This document shows positions 22,001 through 31,200 of a stretch of 64,000 bases of DNA, in pieces. The notes beneath the pieces were generated by a model, which ran no database searches, had not been told where the DNA came from, and saw only the letters and a list, made by a program, of their open reading frames with translations. The DNA lies in the NCBI RefSeq assembly GCF_032118995.1, contig NC_092662.1:15265701-15329700 (forward strand), read 5' to 3'. A program made the translations under genes and the position numbers. Every line of letters starts with the position of its first letter. Position 1 is the first letter of the stretch. Source of the DNA: Asterias amurensis (lineage: Eukaryota; Echinodermata; Asteroidea; Forcipulatida; Asteriidae).

Positions 22001-25000
22001 TACAAAACCCTATCTGTTGGACTCTGATTGTGGTAGTTAACCCCATCCCGTTATAATCAGTTTACTTGTGCAGTCTCCAGGGGTCGTTAAGGTTTATTCA
22101 AGAATTTCAATGAGCAGTCTCTCAGTCAATCAGGAGCATCATAAATTTCGTGATTTCAAGCTGGTTTCAATCTTGACCATTGAAATCTTGACTTTTTCAT
22201 AAATTCCAAGGAAGATAGCACCTCCAATGCTGACCCACAACGTCCTAGGAACAAGTCCTGCGAATAAACCCCTGACCCCCGAGGTCCTGGCAATATCCTT
22301 CAAGACACTTGGGATGTTTCCTCTTGCTGTGACCGAACCCTTCTCCGCCAGAATAATCCGCGTCTTGGCGACATCGAGCGGGGTCGTCAATCCAGCCGCG
22401 ACGCCCCCAGCGATGGCTCCACAGAGGGATGACTGCCACGGTTCCACGGGGCATCCTTGCCGACGACCCCAGCTTGATTTGAGAAACTCCCAAAGTGGAA
22501 ACTGGATGGCAGAGAATGGAATCTCTCTGACGACGGTGCTGAAGTAACCACGGTAGAGACCTCTTGCCCCTTCATCTCGTAGCACGGTCTTCAAGATGCT
22601 GGCGCTGGTCCCTCGACTAGCCTGTGCACGTTGCTTCACCACCTCCACGGGCACTCGTACCAAACATGCCGTGACCTCACCGATCGATGCTGCCACCAAG
22701 TGCGTTACCGGCTCGCGGAAACTTCCCACCAATCCGAACGACGTACCAAATTGCTTTGTTGACTCGTACGCACAGAAGAAAAGGCCGGCGGTGGGTGCTG
22801 AACCGAGTGCCGCAGCTCCGACGCCGGAGAAGATTCCACGAAATCCACCCGCTTTGAGGAATCCAGCAGAGCTCTGTAGGCGTGTCTTGACGGTGTCCAG
22901 AGGGTAGAGCGACAAGTCAACGCAGATCCCAGCCACGGATCCAGACAGCAAGGCTATGTGGAGAGGTGGAGCTTTCACGCTCATTTCTGGGCCAAACAGG
23001 ATAGACACAAAATGATTGACACAGGTATATCAAGAGTTTGGTTTCAACTAAATTTTATTGGATTCAACATTTATAAATGAATAAAGATTCAAATTCCGAT
23101 CTAGACACGTTCAGACAAATTGTACATTGGACAACTTAAGTTCTTAACAGTCTGACAACCCAATGATGGGTCAGAAAACCCAACGGTTTCACTCTGCACT
23201 GCTTGTTGCTGTCTTGTCATATATGTAGCTGTGGTGGCAAAGAATACCGTAGTATTGACCCAAAGAGTAAGACTACCTGTTTTGCTTGCACATCTATCTA
23301 CAACAAACACCATGGTGCTGATAAGGTGTTGCCACTTATGGGATCGGAAAGATTTTTTTTTATCCTGCCACCACTTTTTCACAAATTTTTCTGAAAAGAT
23401 CTCATTTTTGTAAATTATTCATTTCATAAAAATAACGAATCAAACTTTAACTACATGTAAGTGGTAGCAGGAATTTGAAACTGACAATTTATAATATTAG
23501 GCCCCTAACTGTAGTCTGTACACTCACTTGTTTTGTAAAGAAAATAGAAAGTCAAGTGTACAGTCTAGTTGCGATAATCGTAACCCTCCTCCCGACGGCC
23601 GCCCAGGCCGGAGGGTTACGAGACTCGTTCGAGCGTAAACGGTTGATCTGGTCCAACACGTACAATTTGGACAGCTAGTCACCAGATTTGCCCCATTTTT
23701 ACCACTTTTAAAAATCATGACACAAATTCTGAGGGTACTACCTTAATCCGCAACGTCTAATGCAGCCTGCCATAATACTCAAAACACCATTGAGAAAATA
23801 TTTCGAAGAAAAATGGACAAAAACTTACCAGAATCGGAGCGAATTCACAGGTTCAAATGTCGAACCTGCGTGGGGCGGAGCTTCGGCTGTATGTGTGGGA
23901 TGTGTGGTTCAAAAGGTCGTGGCAGTGCGTGGGGTGCGTTGTGTAGCCCGGCAAACTGTGCACATAATGTGCGGTCCGAGGCTATTCCCGCTTGCGGACT
24001 CACATCACTACACGGGCGGACGGGATGTTATACTTATCAGCAACAACACAGTACACGTGTATGTACATTTACATGGTGTACAGTACTGTGGTGCATATCA
24101 TATACATGTACAGTGCATTGTCCTATTTTATATACGGGCCCTGATGACATGTCTTTTGATTTCCTTTTTTTTTTTTCATCTGTATTTTCATCAATTATTT
24201 ATTCGTTTGTCCAGTTCCATTTTAATCTTTTTGGATTTTATATAGTGTCTTTTTTTATTTAAGAATGTGTTGTGAATACACCATGAATAGACCGATTGCG
24301 ATACCAATGTTTACGTATGATCACGTGACCTACATGCCTTTCGTTTTCATAATTGTTTTTACCATTTGTATTTTCATTAATATTTCTGCTTCGTTTGTCC
24401 AGTTCAATTTGTTCTTTTTGTAATTTATATAGTGCCCCTTTTTTATATAATATTTTTTAAAGAAAGTGTTGTGAACTGCCTGTTTGTTTATTTCTAATCG
24501 AGGCCTACTTTTGTAAATGTAAAGCGCCGTGAGCACGTGAGTAATAATAATACAATGTAAAAAGTACATCGGAAGAATAAATAAGGAATAGTAAACTTGC
24601 GGCAAGAACCGTAAGCCGACGCCATGGTTTCGAAATAAGGACCTCTAAGTTTCTGTGCTCGCTTTACTTTTAAAAAAGCTTCCTCGCTCTATGTCTTATA
24701 GATATGAAAATGACCCGCTAAAACAATTGTATTATACAATCTTGTATTTTAAACTTATCTGTGTATATTTATGACATTTTTAAAGTCTGTGCTTGATCTC
24801 CGACAAGCTTATTTTTTTCTTGAGTGATTTCGTTTGACCATCCCAGGTACATGTATTGGGGTTGTGATCGAGTGCGTTGTAGAAGCTCTGTTTATTTAGG
24901 GCATTTAAAATATCGTTAAACGTCTACCAACCTAAGGTTGTTTTAATCAGTTTGGAGCCACTATAAACAACTAAATTTACATGCAATGATATGCAAGCAA

Positions 25001-27131
25001 GTATGTAGCAAAACGAAATCACAGCTATTGTTCCAGTCACTGCAGCATGGTTACCGAAAATTAAAATGGAAGCGGCATATGACAAGTTAAAAAAACAGTA
25101 TCCCTTGACCCCTACTATCCTTTAAAAAAATAATATTAATGTGTGCATAACACCGTTGAATAAATATATGGAATTCTGGCTTTCCTTCCCTCCTTAGTTT
25201 TTGAAATGATCTTCCAATAGGGAATGTGCGACCGGCCTTACGGATAATGTATTTTTGTCGCAAAACAGGATACGCGATGTTGTCCAAAACCCTGGCCGTG
25301 GTGTAAAAACAATTCCGCCCGCTTATTGTTAGTTGTACAACGAAGATAATTAATACTGGTAGGACACTTATTTCGCGCACAGTCCCCTGTGCTCAAGGCG
25401 CTTTACAAAATAGGCCTAAATTATAAATAGTGAACCAATAATATAGACCAATTGCGCGCAACGTCACGTGACCTGTAAGAAAGTGTAATTTCTTAAAATC
25501 ACTGAAGAATATTCAGGGCTTTGTAACATGCGACCTTACCGCGGTGGCTGAACAGTGATGGGTAAACACATTTTTCCACCAAACTAGGAAATTCCACGAG
25601 AATGTTCACACGGTGTCCAGTGTTACCCTCATTGTAAAGAATTTGCTGCCAATACTTTCAATAAAATTCCTCTCCCGAAAAAGCTGCCAATCCCTTTATT
25701 TTAATCCTCATTTTTTTTTTTTTAGAAGGGATAGCTTTCATCTAGAGTCGGACAACTTCGCTCACGGCACAGCCCGACTTCAGTCGTGCACAGCGCAAAA
25801 TCTACGGCGCGTGAGCTTGCTCAAACATCAGTAGCTCACGTAGTTTATAATCTCAAAAGAAACCTATTTTTTAATAGAATACTGGAAATATAGAACAGCA
25901 AGTGTGATTTAAATTTATGTTACAACATTCAACTTTACAAAAAGGGTTTCGTTTTTAGCTAGACAAAGTTATATACGGCCGATTTCTTGTCCATTGGTAC
26001 GAGTCTTCCCATCCTCCCGTGTCTTTGCTGTGTATCTGTCCTTTTCTTTGGGTACTGTAGGTCACGTGATCATACGTAAACATTGGTATCGCAATCGGTC
26101 TGTTCATGGTGTATTCACAACACTTTCTTAAATAAAAAAGACACTATATAAAATCCAAAAAGATTACAAATGGAACTGGACAAACGAATAAATAATTGAT
26201 GAAAATACAGATGAAAAAAAAAGGAAATCAAAAGACATGTCATCAGGGCCCGTATATAAAATAGGACAATGCACTGTACATGTACATGATATGCACCACA
26301 GTACTGTACACCATGTATATGTACATACACGTGTACTGTGTTGTTGCTGATAAGTATAACATCCCGTCCGCCCGTGTAGTGATGTGAGTCCGCAAGCGGG
26401 AATAGCCTCGGACCGCACATTATGTGCACAGTTTGCCGGGCTACACAACGCACCCCACGCACTGCCACGACCTTTTGAACCACACATCCCACACATACAG
26501 CCGAAGCTCCGCCCCACGCAGGTTCGACATTTGAACCTGTGAATTCGCTCCGATTCTGGTAAGTTTTTGTCCATTTTTCTTCGAAATATTTCCTCAATGG
26601 TGTTTTGAGTATTATGGCAGGCTGCATTAGACATTGCGGATTAAGGTAGTACCCTCAGAATTTGTGTCATGATTTTTAAAAGTGGTAAAAATGGGGCAAA
26701 TCTGGTGACTAGCTGTCCAAATTGTTCGTGTTGGACCAGATCAACCGTTTACGCTCGAACGAGTCTCGTAACCCTCCGGCCTGGGCGGCCGTCGGGAGGA
26801 GGGTTACGATTATCGCAACTAGTGTACAGTCATGACAGTACAAAAATTTAAAAAAACAAAATACAATACAATCAGACATTGAGATTATTCATGACACATC
26901 GCATCCATTACAATTACATGTTATCATTATAATAATAAGAACTCAACTTCTTCTATAAAAAATAGAAATTTCTTTTTCAGTTATTTTTTTTATTAAAAAT
27001 AAAATCATTTATTTTTTAAATACAATTTTTTAGATAAAGAAACTTCTTAATTTATTATTTAATTTTAAACACATACAAATTTAATGTATTTTAAAGTAAG
27101 TTAAAGAACTGACAAAACAACTGCTTACCAT
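16083..27131 (-). CDS. PPIL3: PPIL3 cyclophilin, five exons, frameshift in exon 2
   Basis: This is a peptidyl-prolyl cis-trans isomerase of the PPIL3 type, a single-domain cyclophilin found in spliceosomes. Minus-strand exons are 27129-27131 (ATG only, then gtaagc; proposed), 19908-20036, 19350-19458, 18762-18880 and 16083-16218. The expected product is 164 aa, against 161 in human. Diagnostic parts are [19 protein letters not shown], then [13 protein letters not shown] with catalytic-type R44, F49, M50 and Q52, then [17 protein letters not shown] (88-104), HLDMKYT and a terminal ITIHANPVA. One extra T at 19979-19981 breaks the frame after Gln20 and meets TGA five codons later; the rest of exon 2 is intact in the next frame. 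Either this is an assembly error in a T run or the allele is broken. The ATG exon is inferred from a strong donor; the other four exons are secure. Confidence 0.8.
16364..16533. mobile_element. Family E hairpin element, copy 1
   Basis: It starts GCCGTCGATTTCACAAA and ends TTTGTGAAATCGACGGC. The arms are full of inverted CTTAGGACGAGT-type blocks, so the whole element folds on itself. It is about 170 bp and lies just upstream of the last PPIL3 exon. Confidence 0.7.
16837..17718 (-). CDS. Unrecognised intronless membrane protein nested in PPIL3 intron
   Basis: This is a 293-aa open frame starting at ATG 17716-17718 (the frame stays open upstream but without an earlier ATG). It lies wholly in the last PPIL3 intron, on the same strand. 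An N-terminal hydrophobic segment (about residues 6-25, [19 protein letters not shown]) looks like a signal anchor. A middle domain of about 230 residues follows, with several Cys and a mixed charged/aromatic make-up. A second hydrophobic segment (about 268-291, [22 protein letters not shown]) ends the protein. I do not recognise the family. Composition is that of a real protein, unlike the repeats around it. The stop sits in TGGTAAGTG, which also reads as a splice donor, so a spliced, longer product is possible. A possible ATTAAA signal lies at 16741-16746. A 134-bp tandem duplication lies immediately upstream. Confidence 0.55.
   Translation of the reverse strand: MYIVCSLMHYIILAVVTVGLAYFLYRPSVDSDNMAGDATFSFGEIINKRLFEDDLVELAGRLRDKNKSIYDLDATRADMSPEKDKYVFICIYQMHASIVVVDQELFNTLLFEPVWGQMIDGPKHHLSQSSDVYQRMATSVPLQQYHVCLDERKNYILARNMFYFDWFLKSRSFYVGESAISYLYFQLLSLCVVPQRYRLIDSDCLEFAKSMAKEVAVRENGVRVKEVEALFTALTVSEQYVSASLERSSRNSPESAFSMAASYFVSFQPVRLLIFGAVCVLFGLAILRFLLGW
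17764..18035 (+). repeat. 134-bp tandem duplication
   Basis: The segment starting GTGCAACGAGGTTTTTCAAT at 17770 is repeated at 17904 with few differences, ending near 'gggtacaaaggctatgtgtacacac'. It forms two copies, directly upstream of the nested membrane-protein ORF. Confidence 0.85.
18274..18614 (-). mobile_element. Family A TTAA element, shortened copy
   Basis: The right terminus is gatgtccaatgcct followed by TTAA (18615-18618). The left terminus is diverged (aaggcgctggcattag). The central hairpin is mostly deleted, so it is about 340 bp. It lies in a PPIL3 intron, about 150 bp from exon 4. Confidence 0.6.
18975..19090. repeat. Palindromic repeat F
   Basis: This is an inverted repeat: GACCCTAGCAGAGTCTTTCT is followed within about 20 bp by its near-perfect inverse, and the outer arms tgacggtctga/tcagaccattaac also pair. 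Related single arms occur at about 21262-21295 and 49430-49490. Confidence 0.65.
19165..19212 (+). mobile_element. Short SINE head fragment
   Basis: TCTAGTTGGTAAGACACTGC followed by tctagaattgcaaagg matches the tRNA-like head of the SINE seen (inverted) at 33060-33110 and 34380-34430. It is a fragment only. Confidence 0.5.
20223..20599 (-). mobile_element. Family A TTAA element, copy
   Basis: TTAA at 20219-20222 and 20600-20603 flanks about 377 bp with the usual central hairpin (gagacctcagatttagaac / ttgaggtctcaaaatcaac). It lies in the proposed first intron of PPIL3. Confidence 0.75.
20604..21417. other. AT-rich intronic stretch
   Basis: This is non-coding and AT-rich. A palindromic repeat F arm lies near 21262-21295. 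Nothing else is recognised. Confidence 0.4.
21418..21797 (+). mobile_element. Family A TTAA element, copy
   Basis: This is a full-length copy in the opposite orientation to its neighbour at 20223. TTAA lies at 21414-21417 and 21798-21801. It starts AGACACTGGACACTATTGG and ends with the inverse. Confidence 0.8.
22093..22098 (-). terminator. Poly(A) signal of SLC25A26
   Basis: TTTATT on the plus strand is AATAAA on the minus strand, about 40 bp past the SLC25A26 stop codon. This is a usual distance for a very short 3' UTR. Confidence 0.5.
22139..22984 (-). CDS. SLC25A26: SLC25A26, mitochondrial S-adenosylmethionine carrier, single exon
   Basis: This 281-aa mitochondrial carrier sits in the inner membrane and by family exchanges cytosolic SAM for matrix S-adenosylhomocysteine. 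Three carrier repeats are visible with signatures P28-L-D-x-x-K33, P112-V-E-V-V-K117 and P202-L-D-V-A-K207. The middle one ([12 protein letters not shown]) and [21 protein letters not shown] and [14 protein letters not shown] stretches match SLC25A26 closely. Human protein is 274 aa. The first ATG is 22982-22984. It is preceded by gtttggcccag, a plausible acceptor of a 5' UTR intron. The whole coding region is one uninterrupted exon, unlike the multi-exon human gene, and it lies on the same strand inside the proposed first intron of PPIL3. It could be a retrocopy that replaced the parent, or simple intron loss. Confidence 0.92.
   Translation of the reverse strand: MSVKAPPLHIALLSGSVAGICVDLSLYPLDTVKTRLQSSAGFLKAGGFRGIFSGVGAAALGSAPTAGLFFCAYESTKQFGTSFGLVGSFREPVTHLVAASIGEVTACLVRVPVEVVKQRAQASRGTSASILKTVLRDEGARGLYRGYFSTVVREIPFSAIQFPLWEFLKSSWGRRQGCPVEPWQSSLCGAIAGGVAAGLTTPLDVAKTRIILAEKGSVTARGNIPSVLKDIARTSGVRGLFAGLVPRTLWVSIGGAIFLGIYEKVKISMVKIETSLKSRNL
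22985..23555 (-). other. SLC25A26 upstream region
   Basis: This probably contains the 5' UTR and promoter of SLC25A26. No TATA box or repeat is evident. The segment 23100-23400 has open frames on both strands, but none looks coding. Confidence 0.35.
23556..23565. repeat. Left target-site duplication of long-TIR element
   Basis: GTGTACAGTC is repeated exactly at 26822-26831, immediately outside the matching ends of the element. Confidence 0.75.
23566..26821. mobile_element. Long-TIR (Mutator/foldback-like) DNA element, 3256 bp
   Basis: The ends are TAGTTGCGATAATCG and CGATTATCGCAACTA. The terminal inverted repeats are about 765 bp each (23566-24332 and 26057-26821) and nearly identical. A 10-bp target duplication flanks it. 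Each end has a subterminal 42-nt hairpin (23579-23620 and 26767-26808; arms CGTAACCCTCC/GGAGGGTTACG). The 1.7-kb centre has no recognisable transposase. Frames of 150-170 aa inside the arms are mirror copies of each other and look non-coding. Long TIRs with a 9-11 bp duplication are typical of Mutator-like elements. It is non-autonomous and recent, judging from arm similarity. Confidence 0.85.
26822..26831. repeat. Right target-site duplication
   Basis: This is the second copy of GTGTACAGTC, adjoining the right end of the long-TIR element. Confidence 0.75.
26832..27128 (-). other. AT-rich intron start
   Basis: This is very AT-rich, with runs of A and T. It is interpreted as the 5' part of PPIL3 intron 1. 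The donor gtaagcag (read on the minus strand) ends at 27128. Confidence 0.35.
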
Positions 27132-27429
27132 TACTTTATGAACACCTCACGTTGCTTTTTATGACGATAGTTATGTCTAATGTTTGTCTTAAGAGAAAGC
27201 ACATCAACTTTGATTAAAATCAACTCTCAACACACACGATATGGACGACATGTGTGTCAATCAAACTCAACTTTGAACTTTGACCCTGATGTGTTGTACC
27301 TGCTTGAGGGCGCTGTTGTTGATACCCCTGCAGTAGGCGCGTGCGCATAGCAAGCATGTGTGGTGCAGTTTACTCTGCTACCTACAGAGGGAAAAAACCT
27401 GTCTAATTTCTCGGTTGACGTTGGTAGTG
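27132..27429. promoter_or_regulatory. Candidate bidirectional promoter with 5' UTRs of PPIL3 and CIZ1-like gene
   Basis: This 300-bp stretch has more G+C than its neighbours. On the minus side it leads into the ATG plus donor proposed for PPIL3. On the plus side it ends in a good donor (ggtagtg|gtgagt at 27429/27430) that would splice to the CIZ1-like 5' UTR exon at 28281 (tttttcacag|ctgg). No TATA box is apparent. The head-to-head arrangement is inferred. Confidence 0.45.
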
Positions 27430-28280
27430 GTGAGTGGAACGTGAAGTTTGCTTGTTTTTGTGGAAACGCTAATCTATGGACGGTATTGTTTGATTGTATT
27501 TTTTCATGTTGTCTTTTGAGTTTATAATATTCAAGATAGAGACTCAGACTGGGACAAGATATTTCTTACTTTAGTTTAGTAAAATTAAAAAACACTTAAC
27601 TAAAAATGCATTGCATTGCATTGCATCGCATGTTAATTTTTTTACTATAGATTAGACATCATCATCTGCTTTTTTTGGTTGACTGGAAATTTAACCCTTT
27701 CCTTCCATCTTGATTGAAGCTTCGACTTTATTACAGGGGAAACATCCATGTGATGTATGCATTTTATGTTTTTCAGGCCTACCCTAACTTCCTAAGTCAG
27801 TTTGTACAGGGTAATTTGGCAGCTACAGAGTTATTGTTTTTTAATTTTTAAACAGAATTCCCACTTTCTAGTTTCTGACAATTTTCTGCTAACTGATTTG
27901 GGAGGGTTCTTCGCACTTGAAATTGAAGGAGCACAGCAATATTCCTCTGATAAGGGGCACTAAGTTATATTAAATATGAGGAAAATTTTATGTTGCATTG
28001 ATTTGAAACTAAAGTTTAGGGCAGCGCGACAATTGCTGTGGGTGCCATCCCCAGCGTTATTTCGAGACCTGGATTATATTTATTATGTTTTAATCCATTT
28101 ATAAATATTTGATTGTTGACTTGGAAGTTGAAAATGCACTGGTCATAATTATTTATTGGCCTCAGTCTTCCTCAAGTCATACATAACCCACCGTCCCAAT
28201 ACAACAAATAACAATTTGTGTTTGTTACTTTGAACAATAAATCATTTGTACCCTCTGTTTTTACCCTCTGTTTTTCACAG
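27430..28280 (+). other. First intron of CIZ1-like gene
   Basis: It is bounded by gtgagt and ttttcacag. The content is AT-rich and unique, with a short tcgcattgcattgcat-type run near 27606-27625. No other feature is seen. Confidence 0.5.
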
Positions 28281-31200
28281 CTGGATCTCTGAGCGACCAG
28301 TCCAATTTTGTCGCTGTTCTGTAAAACACCGAGCGGACCTTTTCAGAGAAAGGAGGATCTTTTCTAAAAAGCACCATGGATCTAGCAGCTGTGATTGAGA
28401 CACTGGGTCATCTAAACACAGCGCAGTTAGCCCAACTACGAAACCACCTTCTTTCTCAAGATGTGTCGTCGCTAGGTCTGTCTGCCGACCAAGCCATGGG
28501 CCTCTTGCAGGCTATTGAGGAGCACGACACAAGAGCTGCACAAGTACAGCCCAAGTTTGTACCGAGTCAACCTGCCCCTAGCTTCCCAGTTGCCCAACAG
28601 CCTCCAGATCTAGATATGCCCAAGGTTATTGATAATATCAACCGACTTTTTATGTCTGCTTTCGGAACTCAACAAGGAGGGGCGGACAACAGTGTGGGAT
28701 ACCAGTCAAACAGTGAGCTGTCTGCTATTGATGAGAGGGTTCAGATGCTTGAGATGCAGCGAGCACGGATCTTAAATGCGCAGAAGCAGGAGCAGCAAGG
28801 CGTCCAGGTGGCTCTTGGCGATGGGAACTTATACACCGGACCAAATCCTAAGCGGAGAATGATTTCCAACGATGGAATGGTTTGTAGTTTTTTAAAGTGT
28901 GTAGGGTGAACAGGACTGTGTCCTTTTTTATTTAAAGGGCAAGGGCACCAAGGCATTTTCTCCTTGGTAAAGGGCACCCTATGAGGAAATTGTTAATTTC
29001 TACTGGAGCATTTCACAGGCACCAAGGCAATGAATGACTAGGGGGCATGGAGGCAATCACCTTCGTCGCCTCCGTGACATATCAGGGCCCAATTTCATAG
29101 AGCCGCTAAGCACAATAATTTGCTTAGCATGAAGTTTCTTCCTTGATGAAAACAGGGTTATCAACCAAATTTCCACATGATTTTCAGGATAACAAAACAG
29201 CTGAATACCAGTATCAAGAAATATGCAACAAATGGAAATTTCTTTGGTAATCTGTTTTTATTTCATGCTAAGCAAATTGTTGTGCTTAGCAGCTCTGTGA
29301 AATTGGGCCAAGGCCTGGTGTAGTGTGTAGCTGTGCATGTATTGGTTAACACTGAACAAATAAAAAAAATTGTTGGTTTGTAAGTTTTGGGGATCTTGGA
29401 TCATATTCAATGTCCCGGACTGCACAGTGGGCTTTTAAAACATGTTTCAATTCAGTGTGCTATGCCTAAACCATGTAAACTTTCAATATTTTATTCCAGA
29501 GTGCCCACCCCCCCCCCCACCCCAAGTACAAAAGTTGTTCATATTGTCACCCCATTGCAAAACATTGTATCTTTATTTTTCAAAAATTGTGTCTCGCATG
29601 AAAATGCTTTTACTGCAAAAACGTATCTTGGTGCGTACTTGTTTTGTGTTGGATTCTGCTGCGTGATACAATGTTTGACAAGTTTTTCAAGTTTTCGTGT
29701 AACAAAAGTGCTATTTTAGGAGATGTTTTGCAGTGAAATGACGTTGTGATTTTTCATCTTTTTTGGTTTTAGAAGCCCTTTGTTACATGTTATATCAAAC
29801 TTATTGAATGTTCTCTTTCGATTCTTTTAAAATAGAACTTCAATGCAGCTCAAGGATTTCAAGGAAACTGGCCGCAAGGGGGTAACCAGATGAGCCAATC
29901 AGCTCTCCAGATAAACCAACCCAGAGCCAAGATGAACCAATCAGGAGTCGGGCAAGAGATGAACCAACCCAGGGGCGGGGCCAAGGCCAATAGAGGAGGA
30001 TTTACTAACGCTAAAAAGAACAATAGAACCCGAAGGAAGAGGGGAAGAGGCGGTCAGCAACGGAGGTCTCCTGGGAGGTCTCCTGGAAGGTCTGAACCTA
30101 GGGGAGACTCCTACGGGAGGCGGTCACCGAATGACCATTACGACCGCAGGAGTAGGTCTAGGGAGAGTGGGGGGCGTGACAGGAGGGATAATTCAAATGA
30201 TAGAGGGCATTCTTACGGAAGACGGAGTCAGGACAGAGACCGACGGGATGACTCTGGGTATCGCAGAGGAAGAAGGGAGGGTTCAAGGAACAGAGACTTG
30301 GATTCAAAAGAGAGGGAGTACCATGACGCCGATTATGGTCGCAGGAGTGATGATAATGACAACGGGTCGTACCAAGGTGAAAGGTCGTACCAAGATGACC
30401 GAAGGTTGTACCAAGATGAGGGCAGGTCGTACAGAGGTGACAGCCCATCCTACCCAGACTCTCCCAGGCGTGATGGATATTCCAGATCAGAATCCAATGA
30501 CTTCGCCCGGGATGACCAGTTTGACGACAGGGGCGATAGACAGGGCCAAAAGCGTAAGCATCGAGACTTTGATGAAGGCAGTTGGCACGCCGATGGCAGA
30601 CCCGACCAAGAACCTTCCAGAAGGTACAGCCAAGAACGGGACTACCCTGACCAGAGATTCAGCGACGGAGATCAATCTAGAAGAGGCGAAGACCTTTTCC
30701 AAGAGCCACCTTTCGACTACGGGACTAAGAGAGAACATTCCCGGGAGAGGGACGAGAGGAGATGGGATGATGATCCCAAGGTGGATGTCTTGGATACATT
30801 TGCAGAAATAGAAGCCAGATGGCGTGAACGAGACCTGAACAGACAACAAGGTCCACATGATGAGTTTCGCCTTCGGCTCAATGTGCTCAATCCATGTTTA
30901 GCACGGACGACGCACGTAGCAGACCAGTTACTGACGAACCCACCGGAGAGGAGAAATCTGGATCTTGATCTCGGCAGAATCCAGCCGATTCCTTTAGCAC
31001 TGGGCTTAGGTGCTAATCGACATCTCCCTAGCCAACCACTTGCTAACCGACAACTCCCGAGCCAACCACTCGCTAACCGGTTAGGCCCGCAGGTACCTCG
31101 AGCCGGTTTTCCGAGAGGTTTTTCAGGACCGGCGACTCCTTCAGGACCGGTGATTCCGCCAAAGCAGACTCCAGTTTCCGCAAGAATGCAAGGATTCCCC

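Noticed and set aside
22227..22907. Plus-strand frames of about 105 aa over SLC25A26
   Set aside because: They are antisense shadows of the G+C-richer carrier gene.
23760..24262. 161- and 149-aa frames in the left arm, repeated at 26115-26634
   Set aside because: They are mirror copies in the terminal inverted repeats with Cys/His-rich but irregular composition, and no transposase motif; probably non-coding.
30131..30811. 226-aa open frame on the plus strand
   Set aside because: It is an out-of-frame shadow of the Arg/Asp/Ser-rich exon 29836-31536 and has no protein-like pattern of its own.
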